64,000 nt of DNA, taken from assembly GCA_002105175.1 (NCBI GenBank), contig MCGE01000002.1, positions 1,302,001-1,366,000 on the forward strand, read 5' to 3'. Both the position numbers and the translations under genes were made by a program. The notes beneath the pieces were generated by a model, which ran no database searches, had not been told where the DNA came from, and was given only the letters and a program-made list of their open reading frames with translations. Shown piece by piece: positions 60,613 through 64,000 of this stretch. Within the stretch, counting starts at the first letter, position 1, and each line of letters opens with the position of its first letter. This stretch comes from Absidia repens (taxonomy: Eukaryota; Mucoromycota; Mucoromycetes; Mucorales; Cunninghamellaceae).

Positions 60613-62594
60613 ATGCTGTCGCGTGAAGCACTATTGGTGATTGGTGTAGTATTCCACATCATCTATCTATTTAGTATATTTGATATATACTTTACATCTC
60701 CTCTTGTCCATGGCATGAGACATCATAAAAGTCCTGTAGCACCGCCAGCAGAACGAGTTGTCCTGATCGTAGGCAAGTTAAATTATAGGAGGGGGAGGGG
60801 TTCCTGGTTCTACAAGTGTACTTACATGGTGTTTTATTTTCCTTATAGGTGACGGTCTAAGGGCGGACAAACTATTTGAATTGGATACCAACGGTTCAAG
60901 TCGGGCACCTTATCTTCGAAACGTTATCAAGGAACAAGGCGCTTGGGGAATCTCTCATACTCGCGTGCCAACAGAATCAAGACCCGGCCATGTTGCAATT
61001 ATTGCCGGCTTTTATGAGGACGTCAGTGCTGTTACCACTGGCTGGACTATGAATCCTGTTCACTTTGATTCCGTCTTCAATCAATCCCGTCATACCTGGT
61101 CGTTTGGCTCGCCTGATATCTTACCCATGTTTCAACACGGTGCCAGTGATGCGAAACGAGTGGATGCTTTCACATATCCACATGAATTTGAAGAATTTTC
61201 TGGTGGTAAGTCAACACGTGGCAAAGGCCAATGAAATAGAGCGCTCTTCTGTATTACTCACACAAATTTGATTATTATTATTAGATGCATCATATTTGGA
61301 TACTTGGGTGTTCGATCACGTCAAAACGCTCTTCAAAAATGCTACTCAAGACAAGACATTGGATCAGCAGTTACGTCAAAACCAAAATGTATTCTTCCTG
61401 CACCTTTTAGGCTTGGATACTAACGGACATGCTCATCGACCTCACTCTAAGGAATACCATGATAATATTGGATTAGTCGATCGCGGTGTGGAGGAAATGG
61501 TAAATTTGATCGAAAACTTTTATGGACACGACGGCAAAACAAGCTATGTCTTTACAGCGGACCATGGCATGAACAATCGTGGCGCCCATGGTGATGGCCA
61601 TCCTGACAATACTCGGACTCCAATTATTGCTTGGGGAGCAGGCATTCGGAAACCTATTCTCTCTTCTCGTGGACATGACAACATTTCGTCAACCTGGAAA
61701 TTGGATCAATATGAAAGACAGGACGTTTTGCAAGCTGATATCGCACCTCTCATGACCCAACTTATCGGTACACAATACCCTGCAAACTCTGTTGGACAAC
61801 TTCCCCTTTCTTATTTGGATGCCGATGAATACACGAAGGCGGAAGCTGCTTTTGCCAATGCTAGGGAAATCCTTGCTCAATATGAAATGAAGCATGGTAA
61901 TATAATTATGAAAAAAAAAGATGCCCACTACAATGAACTTATATATATATATATATATATATATTTTAATTCATAGATGAAAAAGAAAACCACGAACTCT
62001 TCTTTAGATCCTATCCTCGATTATCTGGCAAATACAATCCTCAATCCTATATCGACACAATCCAACAATTGATCGACTCCAAACAATACACCGAAGCGGA
62101 AGCAATGTCTCGTCAACTGATTGAATTGTCTTTGGAAGGACTCCGGTATTTCCAAACTTACGATTGGTTTTTCTTGCGAAGTGTCATCACTGCTGGTTTT
62201 GTTGGTTGGTGTGTATATTGTTTAGAGTTTGTCTTCCGTCAATACTTGGTTTCCTCCCCTCTCACTTTAGGACAACCTAGATTTTCAAAGGTGGTAAGTA
62301 AATATAACAATGAAATAAAAATGACTGTATCTTTTTTTTTAAAAAAAAATTGCTGATTTATTGTACTTAGGTTCATGCAGTGTCCTTGCTTGTGTTTTTG
62401 GTGTTGGCTGGTATGATCTGGATTCAAAAAATGCCTTCTCTGTATTACGCCTACCTATTTTTCCCTGTCTTCTTCTGGAATCAAGTCATTCAAAACATTG
62501 GCACTCTGCGATCAGCTTGTACTCTCATTCTAGCTCAGGGCGTTTCCAAACCCTTTGTTATTGTAACTGGAACACTATTAGTCCTTGAAGCATT

Positions 62595-62638
<44 letters not shown>

Positions 62639-63973
62639 AAAAGCTGGAGAATATCGGGTTAATCTCAATTACTAACTTTGTCATTTAGGTATACAGCTTT
62701 TTTGAACGTGAAGTGCTGTCGATCATTTTTGTATTGCTTTCGTTTTGGCCATTAATGATGTCAGCTAAAGCACAAAAGGGAAATATTCTTCTTTTGGTCA
62801 CCTGGACGATCTGTTGCTGGTGTACAAGCATATTCACCCTCTTGCCTGTAGAAAAAGATGCTGATATTATGTTGGTGTAAGTGAAAGAAGAAGAAGGGTT
62901 GAAAAAGTAGTTGACAAATTGATAATGACATTATGAATCTGTAGTGTCTACGGCGGATTACTTGGCCTTGCGCTTGGACTTGGACTTGTTTGGCTTCTGA
63001 ACTCTCAAAATCGTATCGAAACCAGAGGAACTTGGCTCTTGCTCACTCAGGTATGGAAAAAAAAAGTATGGTATATAAAATGCTAAACATATCATCTCTT
63101 TTGCTCGTTAGTTGGCTGCGAATGGACTGAGTATTGTTCTTGTTTACACCACCACTGTCAATCAAGAAAAATTGCCTCTAGTAAATCAAATCAGTAATTG
63201 GATTTTAGTTGGTAAGCACTTGAAAGATAAATATGTCACCCTCCTTTACTTAACGCACTCACATGATATCTTTTTTTTTTTTTTTATCAGTGACGACTAG
63301 TGCATACCCTTTTATCTATCGTGGAAAGTCTGATCAAGACTATCTTGGCCGATTATTGACGATTTGCTTTGCGTTTGCCCCATTGATGACTCTTCTCAGT
63401 GTTTCCTACGAGATGCTCTTCTATGTCAGCTTGTGTACCACTGTATTGGTATGGCTTGAGTTGGAACGTAGTTTATATCAAGGATCAAGCAAGTCATCTG
63501 TACGGTCTTTGAAGTCAAGCGATATCCGGGCAATCCTCCTCTTCCTCTTCTTTATCAATGTTGGCTTTTTTGGCACTGGTAATGTGGCGTCGATGAGCAG
63601 CTTTACATTGGAAAGCGTGTACCGGTTTGTCACAATGTTTAATCCATTCCTGATGGGTGCGCTGCTTATCACCAAGGTTTTGATTCCCTTCTTTGTGATC
63701 TCCTCTGTGTTTGGCGTACTGACGACCAGTCTGGATCTCTCTCCTTTTAGCTTGTTCCTTGGCGTGGTTGCCATCACTGATGTTCAAACGATCAACTTCT
63801 TTTATTTTGTGTCGGACTACGGTAGTTGGCTGGAAATTGGTACAAGTATCAGTCATTTTTGCATTGCCGAACTCTTCATTATTTTCACCATTATCTTATT
63901 CTTGTTGTCTCGGTGGTTGGTTGGGCATCTCTCGTCTTCTACACAAACAAAACAACATTCCAAATCACAGTGA
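60613..63973 (+). CDS. MCD4: GPI ethanolamine phosphate transferase 1 (MCD4/PIG-N)
   Basis: Nine exons join in frame: 60613-60772, 60849-61205, 61285-61896, 61977-62293, 62371-62595, 62689-62876, 62945-63050, 63112-63211 and 63291-63973, giving 915 residues. A signal-anchor is at 5-27. The alkaline-phosphatase-like lumenal domain has [36 protein letters not shown] with the nucleophile Thr, [20 protein letters not shown], and [16 protein letters not shown]. The C-terminal 450 residues are multiple membrane helices, ending with Lys/Ser/Gln. The enzyme adds ethanolamine phosphate to the first mannose of GPI anchors in the ER. Intron 1 uses a GC donor (GCAAGT). Intron 5 starts with a 28-base A run. 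The final stop is inside the window, so the gene is complete. Confidence 0.95.
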
Positions 63974-64000
63974 TTGAACAGGCTTTAGAATAGATTTTTT

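Overview
This window is eukaryotic nuclear DNA, most likely from an early-diverging filamentous fungus, with Mucoromycota as my best guess. The reasons are an AT-rich base composition, many short GT-AG introns, lowercase runs of T or A up to about 50 bases, CAA/CAG-rich coding regions, and a gene set with fungal features (PPG1, MEX67, MCD4, alpha-arrestin, Trm2). The phylum is an inference from gene style and content; no rRNA or marker placement was possible. Twenty protein genes are resolved, 19 with a continuous exon-by-exon frame from start to stop and one (a cytochrome P450) needing a one-base correction. Together they hold about 103 introns.

Layout. 1-1,568: gene-poor, starting inside a dispersed repeat. 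1,569-9,613 (+): CHORD/CS HSP90 co-chaperone, alpha-arrestin with a polyglutamine tract, SAP-domain protein. 10,691-12,363 (-): peroxin PEX14. 12,650-19,702 (+): PPG1-type phosphatase, a type II membrane glycosyltransferase-like protein, and MEX67. 19,703-22,217: gene-free, with a repeat copy. 22,218-24,732 (+): glutamate decarboxylase. 24,733-27,301: gene-free, with a repeat copy. 27,302-31,165 (-): UTP18 and a DEUBAD-like nuclear protein. 32,005-43,284 (+): SNF2 ATPase, RPS26, RRS1, GPN3, and a long low-complexity protein with a possible PP1-docking C-terminus. 43,285-46,416: gene-free, with a repeat copy. 46,417-51,288 (+): TRM2 tRNA methyltransferase and an FYRN/FYRC protein. 51,882-53,868 (-): P450. 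55,095-58,046 (+): rhodanese plus dual-specificity phosphatase. 58,047-60,612: gene-free, with a repeat copy. 60,613-63,973 (+): MCD4 GPI ethanolamine-phosphate transferase.

The genes are ordinary housekeeping and signalling genes and do not form a metabolic cluster. Ribosome production is over-represented (UTP18, RPS26, RRS1), with GPN3 (RNA polymerase assembly) beside RRS1. This may be chance. I see no tRNA, rRNA, CRISPR array, or autonomous transposon coding region.

The points most worth following are: a family of at least five dispersed, roughly 1.1 kb repeats that share a tRNA T-arm-like edge and occupy the large intergenic gaps; a GPN3 start codon that appears to be split by an intron (AT|G); an RPS26 first coding exon consisting only of ATG; five GC-AG introns among about 103; a stop-free 87-base intron, mostly poly-A, in the phosphatase gene; and a MEX67 without a recognisable C-terminal UBA-like domain.
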